From contig CALMNS010000583.1 in the NCBI GenBank assembly GCA_937871635.1, positions 1 through 6,450 on the forward strand: a stretch of DNA of 6,450 nt, in the 5' to 3' direction. Source of the stretch: an uncultured Solirubrobacter sp. (GTDB lineage Bacteria > Actinomycetota > Thermoleophilia > Solirubrobacterales > Solirubrobacteraceae). The notes beneath the pieces were generated by a model that searched no databases, was not told where the DNA came from, and saw only the letters and a program-made list of their open reading frames with translations. This document shows, piece after piece, positions 6,179 to 6,450 of the stretch (position 1 is its first letter; each line of letters opens with the position of its first letter). The position numbers were made by a program, and so were the translations under genes.

Positions 6179-6192
6179 TGCACATCGAGCAT
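6178..6192. promoter_or_regulatory. LysR-type T-N11-A operator between the regulator and beta-lactamase genes
   Basis: ATGC - 7 bases - GCAT, a perfect dyad that contains T6179-N11-A6191, the LysR-family recognition pattern. Its centre (6185) is 65 bases upstream of the beta-lactamase ATG, the classic distance of a LysR recognition site if that message is leaderless. It stands in a locally AT-richer patch of a very GC-rich region. It would lie inside the coding region if the LysR gene began at ATG 6222, which argues for the later start. Confidence 0.6.
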
Positions 6193-6212
6193 GAATTGGC
6201 CCGCAGGCGCCC

Positions 6213-6242
6213 TTGACGGCATGGACGGTCGCCGGGGATCCT
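6213..6242 (+). promoter_or_regulatory. Candidate beta-lactamase promoter (TTGACG, weak -10)
   Basis: TTGACG (6213-6218) is a good -35. An 18-base spacer leads to GATCCT (6237-6242), a poor -10, which would place the transcript start at or just before ATG 6250. A good -35, a weak -10 and an upstream LysR box form the pattern of an activator-dependent promoter. No convincing Shine-Dalgarno precedes the ATG (only GGGG 12 bases away), which also suits a leaderless message. Confidence 0.4.
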
Positions 6243-6249
6243 CAATCCC

Positions 6250-6450
6250 ATGCGTCTCCCCGCCCCCCTCCGCCTGGCCGCCGTCGCGGCGGCGCTCGCC
6301 TCGACCTCCCCGCTCGCCGGCTGCGGCACCTCCCCGTCGCTTGGCGGATCGCAGGACCCGACGCCGGCCGCGGCGTCGTCGGCTGCCGCCTCGGCCGCCT
6401 TCGCTGGACTCGAGCGGCGCGCCGGCGCGCGCATCGGCGTCCTCGCGCTC
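6250..6450 (+). CDS. Class A beta-lactamase, lipoprotein N-terminus (3' end outside window)
   Basis: The first 67 codons of a secreted beta-lactamase. ATG 6250 opens a lipoprotein signal peptide: a short basic region (MRLPAPLR), a hydrophobic Ala/Val/Leu core, and the lipobox L22-A-G-C25, so Cys25 should be lipidated and the enzyme anchored outside the cytoplasmic membrane. An Ala/Ser/Pro-rich linker (about 26-49) leads to AFAGLERRAGARIGVLAL, matching the first helix and strand of class A beta-lactamases (family form: F-x-x-LE-x-x-x-GAR-x-GV-x-AL). The catalytic boxes lie beyond the window, so activity cannot be judged. Divergence from a LysR gene with a LysR box in between implies regulated, probably inducible, expression. 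The frame is open to the last base. An alternative would be a D,D-peptidase-like relative, but the ERR-GAR-GV start favours a lactamase. Confidence 0.85.
   Translation, partial: MRLPAPLRLAAVAAALASTSPLAGCGTSPSLGGSQDPTPAAASSAAASAAFAGLERRAGARIGVLAL

Noticed and set aside
6166..6222. N-terminal extension of the LysR protein from ATG 6222 or ATG 6192
   Set aside because: It adds residues not seen in LysR proteins, would leave only 27 or 57 bases between divergent genes, and would put the T-N11-A dyad within or across the coding start. It is not excluded, only less likely.
3525..6450. A mobile resistance island
   Set aside because: A beta-lactamase and an APH-type kinase lie close together, but no transposase, integrase, terminal repeats or shift in base composition is visible, so a chromosomal intrinsic locus is the simpler reading.

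Overview
The window is very GC-rich, with long spurious open frames in nearly every phase, GTG starts used as readily as ATG, and several starts lacking a Shine-Dalgarno sequence. The gene types (a TRIC/UPF0126 membrane protein, tandem-Usp protein, SigG-type ECF sigma factor with a SnoaL tail, TfoX-N protein, divergent LysR/class A beta-lactamase) point to a high-GC actinomycete. The lineage is not resolved. No mobile element, tRNA, rRNA or CRISPR array was seen, so this looks like ordinary chromosome, and no stretch over 300 bases lacks a gene.

Left part (1-1393, + strand): the 3' part of a TRIC-type membrane protein gene is followed 26 bases later by a two-domain universal stress protein. 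A short convergent gap (1394-1522) with two GC-rich stem-loops separates it from the next gene.

Middle part (1523-3537): a minus-strand ECF sigma factor carrying its own C-terminal SnoaL/NTF2-like domain is divergent, across 115 bases, from a plus-strand pair: a small stand-alone SnoaL-like protein and a TfoX N-terminal-domain protein 13 bases downstream. The layout suggests a self-contained regulatory module in which the sigma factor controls the shared promoter region. The end of the TfoX gene overlaps, tail to tail, the end of the next minus-strand gene.

Right part (3525-6450): reading leftwards from the divergent promoter there is a LysR regulator, a penicillin-recognising-type serine hydrolase overlapping it by four bases (GTGA), and, 56 bases on, an APH-family phosphotransferase. 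To the right, divergently, is the lipoprotein N-terminus of a class A beta-lactamase, cut by the window edge. This matches the blaA-blaB / blaL layout known from Streptomyces cacaoi: a LysR activator and a catalytically altered penicillin-recognising protein control a divergent beta-lactamase. A perfect LysR-type T-N11-A dyad lies between the two divergent genes. It is centred about 65 bases upstream of the beta-lactamase ATG and would overlap the regulator's own likely promoter. This inducible beta-lactamase locus, possibly with an antibiotic-kinase-like gene in the same operon, is the most interesting part of the window.
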